Below, in pieces: positions 42,373 to 51,249 of a stretch of 64,000 nucleotides of DNA. Each line of letters opens with the position of its first letter. Positions within the stretch are counted from its first letter, which is position 1. The notes beneath the pieces are model-generated. The model was not told the DNA's origin, searched no databases, and worked only from the letters and a program-made list of their open reading frames with translations. The stretch is from NCBI GenBank assembly GCA_038328575.1, contig JBBQMD010000007.1, forward strand, positions 7,198 through 71,197, given 5' to 3'. Both the position numbers and the translations under genes were made by a program. This DNA comes from JACVCS01 sp038328575. Its GTDB lineage: Bacteria > Planctomycetota > Phycisphaerae > Phycisphaerales > UBA1924.

Positions 42373-44355
42373 ATGGCAGACTTCTGGCATCTTGCGCGCC
42401 TGCTGCTCAACGAGCGAAGGCTGCTGATCCTCAGCGTGATCTTCGCGTTCATCGGCGCCGGCGGGCTCGGCGCTGGTCTGCTGGCACTGGCCCCGGTGGT
42501 CGACACGATCCTGGACCCGGTCAACGGCAAGAGCCTTCCAACCCTCGCGAGCGATCTCAACGCTCGCATCGGCGGGCACATCCCCGCTCAGTGGATTGAC
42601 GGGCTCCCGACCGGGAAGTTTGAGGCGGTCTTCTGGATCGTAATCGGGCTCGGGGTGCTGGCGGTCATCGGCGCCATGTGCAACTTCATGCACGCGTTTC
42701 TATCGATGACGCTCATCGGGCGGACTGTGGCACGGATCCGCGACAACGTGTTCGGGCATGTGACGCACATGCCGCTGCGGGCGATCACGCTGGGCGGCCC
42801 CAGCGATTTCGTTTCGCGCGTGGTGTATGACACCGGCCAGGTGGGCTCGGGGTTCAGCGGCATCTTGTCCAAGGCGCTGTCGCAGGTGCTCAAAGGTGCC
42901 TTCGCGGTCGGAGCCGCGGCGATCGCCGATTGGCGGCTGACGCTCGCGGCGCTCCCGCTGGCGTTGATCAGCGGCGCGTTCATCCGATGGACCGGCAAGC
43001 GCGTCCGGCGCGCCGCCCGCGGCGGGCTGGAGGCCTTCGGCGAGCTCTACCGAACAAGCTCCGAGGTTGTTCAGCACATGCGCGTAGTCAAGACCTCGAC
43101 CAGCGAGACAGTGGAAGAGGGCCGCTTTCACACGATCAACATGGAGGCCTTGCGCCAGGACATGCGGGTGCGCTCGATGCGCTCGATCGCCAGCCCGGTT
43201 GTTGAAGTGATGGCGCTCGTCGTGCTCGGCGCGCTGACGCTGGTGGCGGTCAAGCTGATCATGGACGGGCACCTGAACCGTGCCGACTTCGTCATTGTGC
43301 TGAGCGCGCTGGCGATTGCCGGCGCGTCGCTCAAGCCGCTGACGAGCCTGCAGCATGACTTGCAGGCCTCCGGCGCCGCCGCGACCCGCATCATGGAAGT
43401 GCTGCGCCAGCGGCGCGAGGACGACGGGCCGCCAAAGCCCGTGCTGGCCCGCCATCGCGTCTCGATCCGGTTCGAAGGCGTGACGTTCACCTACCCGGGC
43501 GGCAACGAGCCGTCGGTTGCGGGCGTGGAACTGCTCATCAACCAAGGCGAGACGGTCGCCTTTGTCGGGCCCAACGGCTCGGGCAAGACCACGCTCCTCT
43601 CGCTCATCCCCCGCTTGTTCGATCCGGACGAGGCCAAGCCGGGTGTTCGCAACGCCGGGCGCGTGCTGATCGACGATGTGGACGTTCGCGGCGTGTCGCT
43701 GAAGTCGCTGCGCGAGCAGATCGGGGTGGTCACGCAAGAGACCGTCATGTTCAAGGGCTCGATTCGCCAGAACATCGCCTATGGCATGCCCGGGGCCGGT
43801 GATTCCCAAGTCGCCGACGCCGCGCGGCGCGCTCGCGCGACGGACTTCATCGAGACCAAGCCCGGCGGGCTGGCCTTTCAGCTGGGCGAGCAAGGCACCG
43901 GCCTCAGCGGCGGGCAACGCCAGCGCATCGCCATCGCCCGCGCAATCCTGCGCGACCCCGCAATCCTGATCCTTGACGAAGCCACCAGCATGATCGATGC
44001 CGACAGCGAGGCGAAGATCAGCGAGGCCCTCGCTGAGTTCTCGCGCGGGCGTACATGCCTGATCGTCGCGCACCGCCTGAGCACGGTCGTACACGCCGAC
44101 CGCATCGTCGTGATGGACAAGGGGCGCATCGTGGACATCGGCAAGCACGCGGACCTGCTGGAACGGTCGGAGGTCTACCGATTGATCGCGCAGAATCAGT
44201 TGTTCAAAGCCCGCCCGGAGGCCAGGGCTGAATCGATTGAGGGCGGGGTGCGCGCCCCCGGCGAGAAGCTCGCAGTGGAAGCGAAGCCCGAAGTCGCCGG
44301 TGAACGCCACAGAGAGGTCGCTTCCGCGACGCCCGCTGCGCCGGGCGAACGCTGA
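42373..44355 (+). CDS. ABC exporter with fused permease and ATPase (MsbA-like)
   Basis: A 660-residue half-transporter. Helices lie at about 18-45, 88-110, 165-205 and 275-300 in the first 320 residues. The ATPase domain has Walker A GPNGSGKTT, Q-loop VTQETVMFKGSIRQNIAYG, signature LSGGQRQR, Walker B ILILDEAT and the H-loop IVAHRLSTV. It should work as a homodimer in the inner membrane, exporting a lipid-linked glycan or lipid; MsbA-type function is inferred from domain order and the neighbouring surface glycan genes. A ~60-residue tail after the ATPase (KARPEARAESIEGGVRAP) is low complexity. Confidence 0.92.
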   Translation: MADFWHLARLLLNERRLLILSVIFAFIGAGGLGAGLLALAPVVDTILDPVNGKSLPTLASDLNARIGGHIPAQWIDGLPTGKFEAVFWIVIGLGVLAVIGAMCNFMHAFLSMTLIGRTVARIRDNVFGHVTHMPLRAITLGGPSDFVSRVVYDTGQVGSGFSGILSKALSQVLKGAFAVGAAAIADWRLTLAALPLALISGAFIRWTGKRVRRAARGGLEAFGELYRTSSEVVQHMRVVKTSTSETVEEGRFHTINMEALRQDMRVRSMRSIASPVVEVMALVVLGALTLVAVKLIMDGHLNRADFVIVLSALAIAGASLKPLTSLQHDLQASGAAATRIMEVLRQRREDDGPPKPVLARHRVSIRFEGVTFTYPGGNEPSVAGVELLINQGETVAFVGPNGSGKTTLLSLIPRLFDPDEAKPGVRNAGRVLIDDVDVRGVSLKSLREQIGVVTQETVMFKGSIRQNIAYGMPGAGDSQVADAARRARATDFIETKPGGLAFQLGEQGTGLSGGQRQRIAIARAILRDPAILILDEATSMIDADSEAKISEALAEFSRGRTCLIVAHRLSTVVHADRIVVMDKGRIVDIGKHADLLERSEVYRLIAQNQLFKARPEARAESIEGGVRAPGEKLAVEAKPEVAGERHREVASATPAAPGER

Positions 44356-44416
44356 CTGTTGTTTGGCTTACACTTGCGTCGCGCGACCTTGCACTCGCGA
44401 CTCCGCGTCGCGCGGC

Positions 44417-44489
44417 GGCCCCATAGCTCAGCGGTTAGAGCAGGCGACTCATAATCGCTTGGTCCTCGGTTCGAGTCCGAGTGGGGCCA
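44417..44489 (+). tRNA. tRNA-Ile with CAU anticodon (lysidine type, Ile2)
   Basis: A complete cloverleaf: acceptor GGCCCCA pairs with TGGGGCC, D arm AGCTCAGCGGTTAGAGC, anticodon stem GGCGACTCATAATCGCT with CAT at the centre, and T arm CTCGGTTCGAGTCCGAG. The body closely resembles the E. coli ileX product, so this is Ile2, whose C34 is changed to lysidine by TilS to read AUA, rather than Met. CCA is not encoded. Confidence 0.9.
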
Positions 44490-44503
44490 TTTCGCGCTCA
44501 AGA

Positions 44504-44704
44504 TCACCCGCCGCCAACAAGCGTCACGATCTCCAGCGTGTCGCCCTCGTTGAGCGTCGTGGTCGCGTGCGCCGCTTTGCGGATGAGCGTGCGGTTCAGC
44601 TCGACGGCGCAGGCCGCGTGTGCGAGGTTGAGTGCTTCCAGGAGCGTGAGGACGGTCGCCCCCGCGGGCAGCTCGCGTCGCTCGGCGTTGACAATGACGG
44701 TCAT
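44504..44704 (-). CDS. thiS: sulfur carrier protein ThiS
   Basis: A 66-residue ubiquitin-like protein that carries sulfur as a C-terminal thiocarboxylate for the thiazole ring of thiamine. It starts MTVIVNAERRELPAGATV and ends in TLVGGG; the Gly-Gly end is needed for activation by ThiF, and here there is one extra Gly. The size is that of ThiS. No thiG or thiF is adjacent. It lies between the tRNA-Ile2 gene and clpS, on the opposite strand. Confidence 0.85.
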   Translation of the reverse strand: MTVIVNAERRELPAGATVLTLLEALNLAHAACAVELNRTLIRKAAHATTTLNEGDTLEIVTLVGGG

Positions 44705-44787
44705 GCCACAGGGTATGGTCCGGACGTCGCCCGCCAGCGTCCGCTCCCCACCCCGGCCCGTGGCGCTTCGCCCGGGTACAGTTTGCG

Positions 44788-45177
44788 ATGCAGATGACCA
44801 CTACGTGCATGAGCGGTGCTGTCCGGGTGTGCGAAAGCGAGACGGCGGTCGTTGAGCCCCCGCCGCCCGCGCAAGAGGCGACGCCAGAGAAGAGCCCGCG
44901 CCCCGCAGGTGCGGAGCCGAAACGGTCGCACCCGCGTATGGACGAGCTGCCGCCCTTCAAGGTGCTGCTGCACAACGACGACCATAATGACATGGGCCAC
45001 GTGTTGGAGACGCTGGTGGAGCTGTTCCGATTTTCCGAGCAGCGGGCATGGGCGCTCATGCTGGAAGCGCACACGAAGGGCCTGGCCATGGTGATGGTCA
45101 CCCATCGCGAACGCGCCGAGCTCGCGGCGGAGCAACTTCACTCCAAGGGCCTGATCGCAACAATCGAAGCGGCGTAA
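44788..45177 (+). CDS. clpS: ATP-dependent Clp protease adaptor ClpS
   Basis: A 129-residue adaptor that delivers N-degron substrates to ClpAP. The core (about 52-128) has LPPFKVLLHNDDHNDMGHVLETLVELF, where the NDD part binds the N-terminal residue, then AHTKGLAMVMVTHRERAELAAEQL, as in the ClpS family. The first 50 residues are Pro/Glu-rich and longer than usual; the true start could be further in (for example Met8). No clpA is seen nearby. Confidence 0.9.
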   Translation: MQMTTTCMSGAVRVCESETAVVEPPPPAQEATPEKSPRPAGAEPKRSHPRMDELPPFKVLLHNDDHNDMGHVLETLVELFRFSEQRAWALMLEAHTKGLAMVMVTHRERAELAAEQLHSKGLIATIEAA

Positions 45178-45239
45178 GGGTCTCAACGCGGAGCACATGA
45201 GCCAGCCGCGGCCCACCAGAAAACTCCGGAGTCGTTGCG

Positions 45240-46361
45240 TCAGTCAGAACCATTCGCGCCGCCGGTCGCCTTCTGCGTGACTGTCTGCGCTTCGCTGCCT
45301 GCCGTCGCGGCCCGCCAACTCACCGAGAGCATGAGCAGCGCCCCGGCGATGCCGATGCTGCCGCTGAGCCACTGCCACGCGTTCAGTCGCTCATCAAAGA
45401 GCACCAGCGAGGCGAGCGCCGTGATGATCGGTTGCAGCTGGATGATTCCGCTGGACACGCTGACGCCCAGGCGCTTGATGCTGGCGTAGTACGAGACGTG
45501 GCTGATGGCGATCCCGATGAATGACGAAGCGATGATCAGCGTCCACGCGTCAAATCCAAACGTACGCAGCGGCAGCATCGGGTCCGCGTGCGCGAGCGTG
45601 CCCGGGAGGATCGGGTTCAGCAACGGCGCGCCAAACATGATCACGATCGCCCCGAGCGCGGTGTACTGGCAGATGACGCCGAAGCTGGTGACGGGGGAAT
45701 AGTGGCTGACAAACTGGCGAACGCTGAGCGCATAGCCAGCGAACATCACGCCGCTGAGCAGCGAGACGCCCACGCCCAGGGCGATCAGGCCCGGGTGCTC
45801 TGCGCTGCCCGGCTTGATAAACGAACGCGCTGACGCGAGCGACGGTTCATTGGTTGTGATCACGAGCGACGGCCCGGCGAGTGGCGCCGGATTCTTCATG
45901 GCAATCAGCCCGATCGAGCCGACGATCACCAGCGCGATGCCCACCCAGTACGCCGGGCGCCGCAGCGCGACGCGTTCGGCCGGAAACAAGATGTATGCTC
46001 CGAGCGTGACAAACACGATCTGCACACGGAAGACGAAGCTGAAGAAGCCCGGCTCCAGCAGCGCCGGCCCCCAGGCAAACGCCGTCTGTCCCAGCAGGTT
46101 GAAGATCGTCGGCACGATTGCCGCCGTCAGCAGCGCCGTGGGCAGATTCCCACGCCGTCGCGCAAAGATGAGAAACGGCAGCCAGAACGCGGCGCTGAGC
46201 GCGTAGCGATAGCCGTTGGCGGTGAAGGGGTCCAGGTGATAGTCGGTCCACAGCGAGCGGAGGAACAGCGGAATGCTGGCCCAGGACAGGAGCGTGACGA
46301 GGATGAGGCCGACGCCGAAAGCGTGCGAGGAGTGGGCGTCGGATGCGGATGCGGTGGGCAT
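45240..46361 (-). CDS. EamA/DMT-superfamily permease
   Basis: A 373-residue inner-membrane protein with about ten hydrophobic helices in two EamA repeats. The first repeat opens with FGVGLILVTLLSWASIPLFLRSL; the second has GVGVSLLSGVMFAGYALS and SHVSYYASIKRLGVSVSSGIIQLQPIITALASLVLFDERLN, which is the usual end of the second repeat. Substrates in this superfamily are metabolites such as amino acids or sugars; none can be named here. A loop of ~40 residues between repeats is larger than normal. Confidence 0.88.
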   Translation of the reverse strand: MPTASASDAHSSHAFGVGLILVTLLSWASIPLFLRSLWTDYHLDPFTANGYRYALSAAFWLPFLIFARRRGNLPTALLTAAIVPTIFNLLGQTAFAWGPALLEPGFFSFVFRVQIVFVTLGAYILFPAERVALRRPAYWVGIALVIVGSIGLIAMKNPAPLAGPSLVITTNEPSLASARSFIKPGSAEHPGLIALGVGVSLLSGVMFAGYALSVRQFVSHYSPVTSFGVICQYTALGAIVIMFGAPLLNPILPGTLAHADPMLPLRTFGFDAWTLIIASSFIGIAISHVSYYASIKRLGVSVSSGIIQLQPIITALASLVLFDERLNAWQWLSGSIGIAGALLMLSVSWRAATAGSEAQTVTQKATGGANGSD

Positions 46362-46546
46362 GAAGTTCCGAATGGCTCAGGGTTGAGCAGGCCGCCGCCG
46401 AGGGCGGCGAGGCGGGTACGAGGGCGGGCGCGGGTGCCGCTGCGGGCGGAGTGTAGTGACGGCGGGCGGGTACACTTGCACGGCTGCGCAAGCGAAACGC
46501 AAGGTCACCGGGCGCATCGGCTGGCACGCCAGAAACGTGAAACGAC

Positions 46547-47032
46547 ATGAGCGAGCTGGATCCACTTCAACCCGTACCACTCGTGAGTGTGCCGTCCGAG
46601 TTCGGCGCACTGGCGATCGTGCGGGCGCTGGAGGCGGTCGACGTGCGAGCGACGGTCTTCGGCGGGAGCCTTGCAGGAATGCGGGCCGAGGCTCCGTCAC
46701 AGGCGACGGTCATGGTGCGCCGGATGGATCTGGATCGCGCCCGCAAAGCCCTGAACACAGTCCGCTCCGAGTCGGTGGACTTTGATCCCGATGAGCTCGC
46801 GGCCCAGGCGGAGCAGGCCAGCATCGAGCCCGACCCCGCGAGCGTCTGCCTGAACTGCGGCTATGACATTCGCCATATGCCAGACGCGCGCGTCTGCCCA
46901 GAGTGCGGCCAATCGCCGGCGCGACACGATGCTGCGAGCGTGAGAATGACCGGGTTTGCCTATGCCGCGATCGGGACGGCGGTCTTGTTGGTCGCTGGCG
47001 GATTGCTGGTCGTGATACTTGTCGTCTTCTAG
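46547..47032 (+). CDS. DUF2007-like signal-transducing/zinc-ribbon membrane protein
   Basis: A 161-residue protein. Residues 10-75 (VPSEFGALAIVRALEAVDV, VMVRRMDLDRARKAL) look like the DUF2007 'putative signal transducing' fold. A zinc ribbon follows with CLNCGYDIRHMPDARVCPECG (about 100-120), then one membrane helix (about 137-160) at the C-terminus. It is 46 bases before the PAP2 start at 47079 on the same strand, likely co-transcribed. Function is not known. Confidence 0.8.
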   Translation: MSELDPLQPVPLVSVPSEFGALAIVRALEAVDVRATVFGGSLAGMRAEAPSQATVMVRRMDLDRARKALNTVRSESVDFDPDELAAQAEQASIEPDPASVCLNCGYDIRHMPDARVCPECGQSPARHDAASVRMTGFAYAAIGTAVLLVAGGLLVVILVVF

Positions 47033-47078
47033 TGGCGGGTTCTCTCGAGACGTTCTCCCGGAGGCTTCACCCGCCGCC

Positions 47079-47795
47079 ATGATCCGGTCGCCGCACAACA
47101 CGACGTCAGCCCCCGATCCGCTGCGCTGGATTCTCGTTCTGCTCGGCGTGTTCATGCTCGTTCTGCTGCCGCTGGCCCACGTGTTTGACGCGGACCTCGT
47201 CAACGCGCTGGACGCCCGCGCGCGGGGCGTCGAGGGGCGAGACACGCACCGCCTGCTGCGCGTCATGGGCTCTGCGTACTTCTGGATCCTGGTCGTGTGC
47301 GTGCTGTGGGCCGATGGCTTCGCTCGCCGGAGCGACATCGACCTCGCGCTGCAATCGCGCGACCGCGCCGGCATCTGGTCGCGCGGCGTCTTCGTGCTCC
47401 TCAGCGCGCTGGGAAGCGGCCTGCTCGCCGAACTGATCAAAGTCCTCGTCCGGCGCGGCCGCCCGGACGCGATGCTCGACCGCGATCCGACGCTCCCGCT
47501 GACGGACCCACGCACGTTTGGCTACGTGTGGAACTGGGAACACACCACCTGGGGCAACCTGTTTGACATCAGCGATCTGGGCATCGCGTCGTCACACGCC
47601 GCGACCGCGTTCGGCGGCATGATCGCCCTGGGCGTGCTCTGGCCGCGCTGGCGGTGGGTGCTGTTGCTGCTGGCGGGCTTCGCGTCAATCACGCGACTGC
47701 AATCGCGCGGGCACTACCTGAGCGACGTCATCGGCGGCGCCGCATGCGGGGCGGCGGTTGTGCTGGCGTTGGTGTGGGGCACTCGCAAACGTTGA
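47079..47795 (+). CDS. PAP2-family membrane phosphatase
   Basis: A 238-residue protein with about six membrane helices. The three PAP2 motifs are present: KVLVRRGRPD (motif 1), SSHAAT (motif 2) and SITRLQSRGHYLSDVIGG (motif 3), with the catalytic His in motif 3 and the assisting His in motif 2. Family members remove phosphate from undecaprenyl pyrophosphate, phosphatidate or lipid A. Near glycan and export genes a role in lipid-carrier recycling is plausible, not shown. The ATG at 47079 is the best start; a longer frame overlaps the preceding gene. Confidence 0.9.
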   Translation: MIRSPHNTTSAPDPLRWILVLLGVFMLVLLPLAHVFDADLVNALDARARGVEGRDTHRLLRVMGSAYFWILVVCVLWADGFARRSDIDLALQSRDRAGIWSRGVFVLLSALGSGLLAELIKVLVRRGRPDAMLDRDPTLPLTDPRTFGYVWNWEHTTWGNLFDISDLGIASSHAATAFGGMIALGVLWPRWRWVLLLLAGFASITRLQSRGHYLSDVIGGAACGAAVVLALVWGTRKR

Positions 47796-47799
47796 GGCG

Positions 47800-48651
47800 T
47801 TAAGTGGAATGCGAGTGGGATCGAGCGGATGTGGAAGAAGCGGCGAAGCGATCAACGCCCGGCCCGAGAACGACGGGGGGAAGTCGGTGTGCGTCGGATC
47901 GGAGGCGGGTTCCGAGCTCGCGCAGTCGCGCCGCGGCCGGGCCGCTGGCACGGAGCGTGTACGCCGAGCGTAGAACGTCCAAGAGCATTTGCGGAGCGTC
48001 GCGTTGAATGTTCAGGGTTGACAGCTGCGGGTTGCGCCACTGCACGGGAAACTCGACGATGCTGGCGCCGAGGCGCTCAGCGAGCAGCAGGGCCTCGACA
48101 TCGAACGCGAAGCGTCGGACCGAGAGTGCGCTGAAGATGGGGCGCACGGTCCAGCGTTTGAAGACCTTGAAGCCGCACTGGGTATCGGAAATTTGTGGCA
48201 GGACACGAGCGGTCAGGGCTGGAAAGAGATTGCCGAGCAGTTGGCGATGGACCGGGCGCGCGATGGACGAGGTTGACTTGGCACTATGCCGCGAGCCGAC
48301 GAACACATCCGCGGTGTGTGCAAGCGGGGCGACAAGACGCAGGTGGTTGATGTGGGTGGAATGATCGGCATCGAGAAACATGGCCCAATCGGCCGAGGCC
48401 TCCAGCATGCCCGTGCGAACCGCCGCGCCCTTGCCGCAGTTGGAGGGGTGGCGGATAAGACGAGCGTTTGGAGCGCGTTCGCGGACGATGCTGGCGGTGG
48501 CATCCGTGCTGGCGTCGTCGACGACGATGAGCTCGTGGTCGAGTGATTGTTGAGCGCAGAAGTCGGCGATCAGGTCGATCGTTGAGGCGATGCTCTCCTG
48601 GGCGTTGTAGGCCGGGATGATGATCGAGATTGAGGAGAACGGCATAGGCAT
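47800..48651 (-). CDS. family 2 glycosyltransferase, dolichol-phosphate mannosyltransferase-like
   Basis: A 283-residue GT2. Motifs are SISIIIPAYNAQESIASTI, HELIVVDDASTD, RHPSNCGKGAAVRTGM, MFLDADHSTHINHL (DxD), and QCGFKVFKRWTVRPIF, which is typical of polyprenyl-phosphate sugar synthases. RRFAFDVEALLLAERLG follows. No C-terminal membrane helices are present. It would load a sugar onto a lipid carrier. ATG at 48651 or 48645 (MPMPFSS) is the start. It is convergent with the PAP2 gene, four bases apart. Confidence 0.9.
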   Translation of the reverse strand: MPMPFSSISIIIPAYNAQESIASTIDLIADFCAQQSLDHELIVVDDASTDATASIVRERAPNARLIRHPSNCGKGAAVRTGMLEASADWAMFLDADHSTHINHLRLVAPLAHTADVFVGSRHSAKSTSSIARPVHRQLLGNLFPALTARVLPQISDTQCGFKVFKRWTVRPIFSALSVRRFAFDVEALLLAERLGASIVEFPVQWRNPQLSTLNIQRDAPQMLLDVLRSAYTLRASGPAAARLRELGTRLRSDAHRLPPVVLGPGVDRFAASSTSARSHSHST

Positions 48652-49002
48652 CGTGTGCGGCGCGGAAGCGTGGACGGTTCGCGATTGCAACGTCGATGCC
48701 GGGACAGGCGCGGGGTCACGCGGCGACCGAGCCAGTCAAGACCCCCATGTTATGCTACGGACGAACGCGTCGTGTTCTGGGCCAGGCGCGTGACGTTCCG
48801 CGTCAAACTCTCTCTTTCCCAACCTTGCCCCGTCTCGTTCGGCCCATCCTGGCCTCCTTCCGGCAGTCCCTGACCAGACCTGTTCACGGGCTCACAAACC
48901 ACCTTGAACAGAGTCTGCCAGTCGGCGTGAAGAGCAAACGGCCACATTGCGCATGGCTTCGTGGCACATTGAAGGCAGGCCGATTTACGGGACTTGAGTG
49001 CT
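48652..49002. other. 351-base region without a clear gene
   Basis: Nothing beyond short, unsupported frames was seen between the GT2 start and the methyltransferase stop. It should hold the GT2 promoter. A C/T-rich stretch lies near 48810-48870. Confidence 0.4.
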
Positions 49003-49920
49003 TCAGCAGCGAACGAAAGTACCCAGCAGCCAGTGGCGACCGGGGGCGTGCTCGGCGTCGCCGCCGCGAAGATCGCAGACCTCGCACACGTCGCCGTGCG
49101 GGCAGAGGCCAGAGTTGGACATCAAGGCAAGCAGCTCGCCCTTGGTCAGCGGCCAAGGCGGGCCGTCGTGCGGGTCAAGCTCTTCAGCATCCGCGCGCCC
49201 GCGGGCCAGCGTCATCACCGCGCCTCGCGGCGCGACCAGACGCCCGATGCCCGCGGCGACCAGGCGACGAAGGCTCGGGTGTACCGATTGAATTGTTGAG
49301 ATCTCGACGACAAGGTCGAATCGCCCGATGAGTCGGGCGGGAAGATCCAGCAGGTCGGCCTGCAGAAAGCGGTCGCTCATCTGCGGATGCCTTCGTGCCG
49401 CCCACCGTACCGCCGTCGGCGAGACGTCAAAGCCCATGGCGTCGTAGCCGCGCCGCGTGAGTTCGACGAGGTCATCCCCCAGGCCGCAGCCGACGACGAC
49501 GGCGCGCGAGCCGGGACGAACCAGATGACACGCCTCGCGATTGAGCCAGGCCAGCAGCACGGGGTTTGGTCGACAGTCTGCCCAGGGCACGCGCGTCGGG
49601 TCGCCCTCGGCACACTCGTAGATGGACTCGAAGAACTGGCCCGCCGAACACGCCGTGTCCGACGCGTCACAAGGTTTGCCGGATTCGGGGTACAGCGATG
49701 GCGAGCGGTGTGCAGCGGCAAAGTCGGGCGGAACGTCAAACTTCGTGCTCACGCCGGTGGCGCGATCAAGGTGGTCGCCCACCGTCGAGGCGAAGTCGTT
49801 CTCGATCGGAGCGGCGCCGGTCACATCCATCTGCACACGAACCGGCCTAGACAAGTTCGGCGGCGTGGTCAGATCACGTTGCTGCGCCAGAGCGTTTGGA
49901 AAAAATGGATCGTTAGTCAT
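49003..49920 (-). CDS. class I SAM-dependent methyltransferase
   Basis: A 305-residue protein. The methyltransferase core begins near residue 130: SRAVVVGCGLGDDLVELTRRGYDAMGFDVSPTAVRWA (SAM-binding G-x-G and acidic residue), FLQADLLDLP and FDLVVEISTIQSVHPSLRRLVA. The N-terminal ~90 residues are of unknown type, and a Cys-rich end (CPHGDVCEVCDLRGG) may bind metal. The substrate is not known. It resembles the thiopurine-methyltransferase-like branch in its core only loosely. Confidence 0.85.
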   Translation of the reverse strand: MTNDPFFPNALAQQRDLTTPPNLSRPVRVQMDVTGAAPIENDFASTVGDHLDRATGVSTKFDVPPDFAAAHRSPSLYPESGKPCDASDTACSAGQFFESIYECAEGDPTRVPWADCRPNPVLLAWLNREACHLVRPGSRAVVVGCGLGDDLVELTRRGYDAMGFDVSPTAVRWAARRHPQMSDRFLQADLLDLPARLIGRFDLVVEISTIQSVHPSLRRLVAAGIGRLVAPRGAVMTLARGRADAEELDPHDGPPWPLTKGELLALMSNSGLCPHGDVCEVCDLRGGDAEHAPGRHWLLGTFVRC

Positions 49921-50285
49921 GCGGCACCTCATCGACTTGGGTCGGGAGTTGAGGGTGGCGAGCGTGAGCCGGGCGATCAGCGGCGCGGAGTAAGGGAGGT
50001 CTCAGCGGTCTGCTATCGAAACGCCGCGCGGCCGGCACATCCTGCCATCTTCACTAAAGTAACACAGATTCACGGACCTCGCCGCGACCTCGGGGAGATT
50101 TCGTCAGGTTTTTTACGGACCTTTGGTGGAAACACCTCAGATTTGTATTCTGTTCGTAGTTTTTGAAAGTTTGCGGTGAAAGTCATTAGAACCCGCAGAC
50201 GTGGCAAGGTAACCCCCTGTGAAGGGGGGCGCACGTCGCCAGCTCGTTCCGCGATCCGACCGGTGCCAACGCTTATGCTCATCCC
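49921..50285. other. 365-base AT-richer intergenic region with small hairpins
   Basis: The segment from about 50090 to 50200 is clearly AT-richer than its surroundings and lies between two divergent genes. It has a GGTG-GAAA-CACC hairpin (50125-50136) and a CCCCC/GGGGG hairpin (50213-50228). It likely holds the promoter of the CDF exporter; no known riboswitch was recognised. Confidence 0.45.
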
Positions 50286-51194
50286 ATGGGCGATCTTCGC
50301 GTTGCTGGTGGGCGGAGGGCGCAGCACGCCACGCTCCTGGGCCTCGGCGCCAGCCTGATCCTCGCTGGCGGCAAACTCGCAAGCGGGATCCTCGGGCATT
50401 CCACCGCACTCATCGCCGACGCGATCGAGTCGTTCGCCGACACCGCCAGCTCGATCATCGTCTTTCACGCCCAACGCGTCGCGGGTCGCCCGCCCGACGA
50501 GGACCATCCTTACGGGCATGGCAAGGCCGAGGCGGTCAGCGCCGTCGTGGTGTGCGTGCTGCTGGTCGTCGCGGCGGTGCTGATCGTGATCGAAGCCACA
50601 GGGCAAATCCTCACCCCGCACGAACCCCCAGCAAAATGGACCCTGGCCGTCTTGCTGGGCGTGATCGTCATCAAGGAGGGCCTGTTCCGCGTGGTGGCAC
50701 GGGTCGCAACCCAGACGCGCAGCACCGCCGGGCACGTCGACGCTTGGCACCATCGCGCCGACGCCATCACCTCCCTCGCGGCTCTAATCGGCGTCACGAT
50801 CGCGATCTGGGGGCCAGGATGGTTTGGCTCGCCCCAACTGGTGATCGCCGACGAAGTCGCGGCGCTCTGCGCCTCGGGCGTCATCGTGTTCACCGCCCTG
50901 CGCCTCCTGCAAAACCCGCTCCACGAGCTGCTGGACGCAGCGCCCCCGGAGTTCATCGAACGCGTGAGAACAGCCGCGGCGACGGTCCAAGGCGTGCGCC
51001 ACGTCGAAAAGGTCTTCGCCCGCAAGGGCGGCGCGCAGTACCACGTGGACATGCACGTACACGTAGACCCCACGCTGTCCATCGGCGCGGCCCACCTGAT
51101 CAGCGGCAAGGTGCGCTCACACCTGCGCTCAACGATGGACGAGGTGCGCGACGTGCTGGTTCACATCGAGCCGGATGAGAGCCCGAAGGGATGA
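50286..51194 (+). CDS. cation diffusion facilitator family metal exporter
   Basis: A 302-residue membrane protein with about six helices followed by a cytoplasmic ferredoxin-like domain. Helix 2 has ALIADAIESFADT and helix 5 has DAWHHRADAITS, which hold the metal-site Asp and His/Asp residues of the CDF family. The His-rich DEDHPYGHGKAEAV loop between helices 2 and 3 is a family mark. The C-terminal domain (about 215-295) ends with YHVDMHVHVDPTLS. Likely metals are Zn2+, Fe2+ or Mn2+, exchanged for protons. Confidence 0.93.
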   Translation: MGDLRVAGGRRAQHATLLGLGASLILAGGKLASGILGHSTALIADAIESFADTASSIIVFHAQRVAGRPPDEDHPYGHGKAEAVSAVVVCVLLVVAAVLIVIEATGQILTPHEPPAKWTLAVLLGVIVIKEGLFRVVARVATQTRSTAGHVDAWHHRADAITSLAALIGVTIAIWGPGWFGSPQLVIADEVAALCASGVIVFTALRLLQNPLHELLDAAPPEFIERVRTAAATVQGVRHVEKVFARKGGAQYHVDMHVHVDPTLSIGAAHLISGKVRSHLRSTMDEVRDVLVHIEPDESPKG

Positions 51195-51249
51195 GGTTTG
51201 CTCCCCCCGAAGTGAGGGTTCAACGGCGCTTGCCGTCAGTGTCCGCAAG

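Noticed and set aside
44417..44489. tRNA-Met call from the CAU anticodon
   Set aside because: The body matches ileX-type tRNA-Ile2, with lysidine at C34, rather than Met tRNA.
50125..50228. Metal riboswitch before the CDF exporter
   Set aside because: Only two short hairpins; no yybP-ykoY or other known conserved core.
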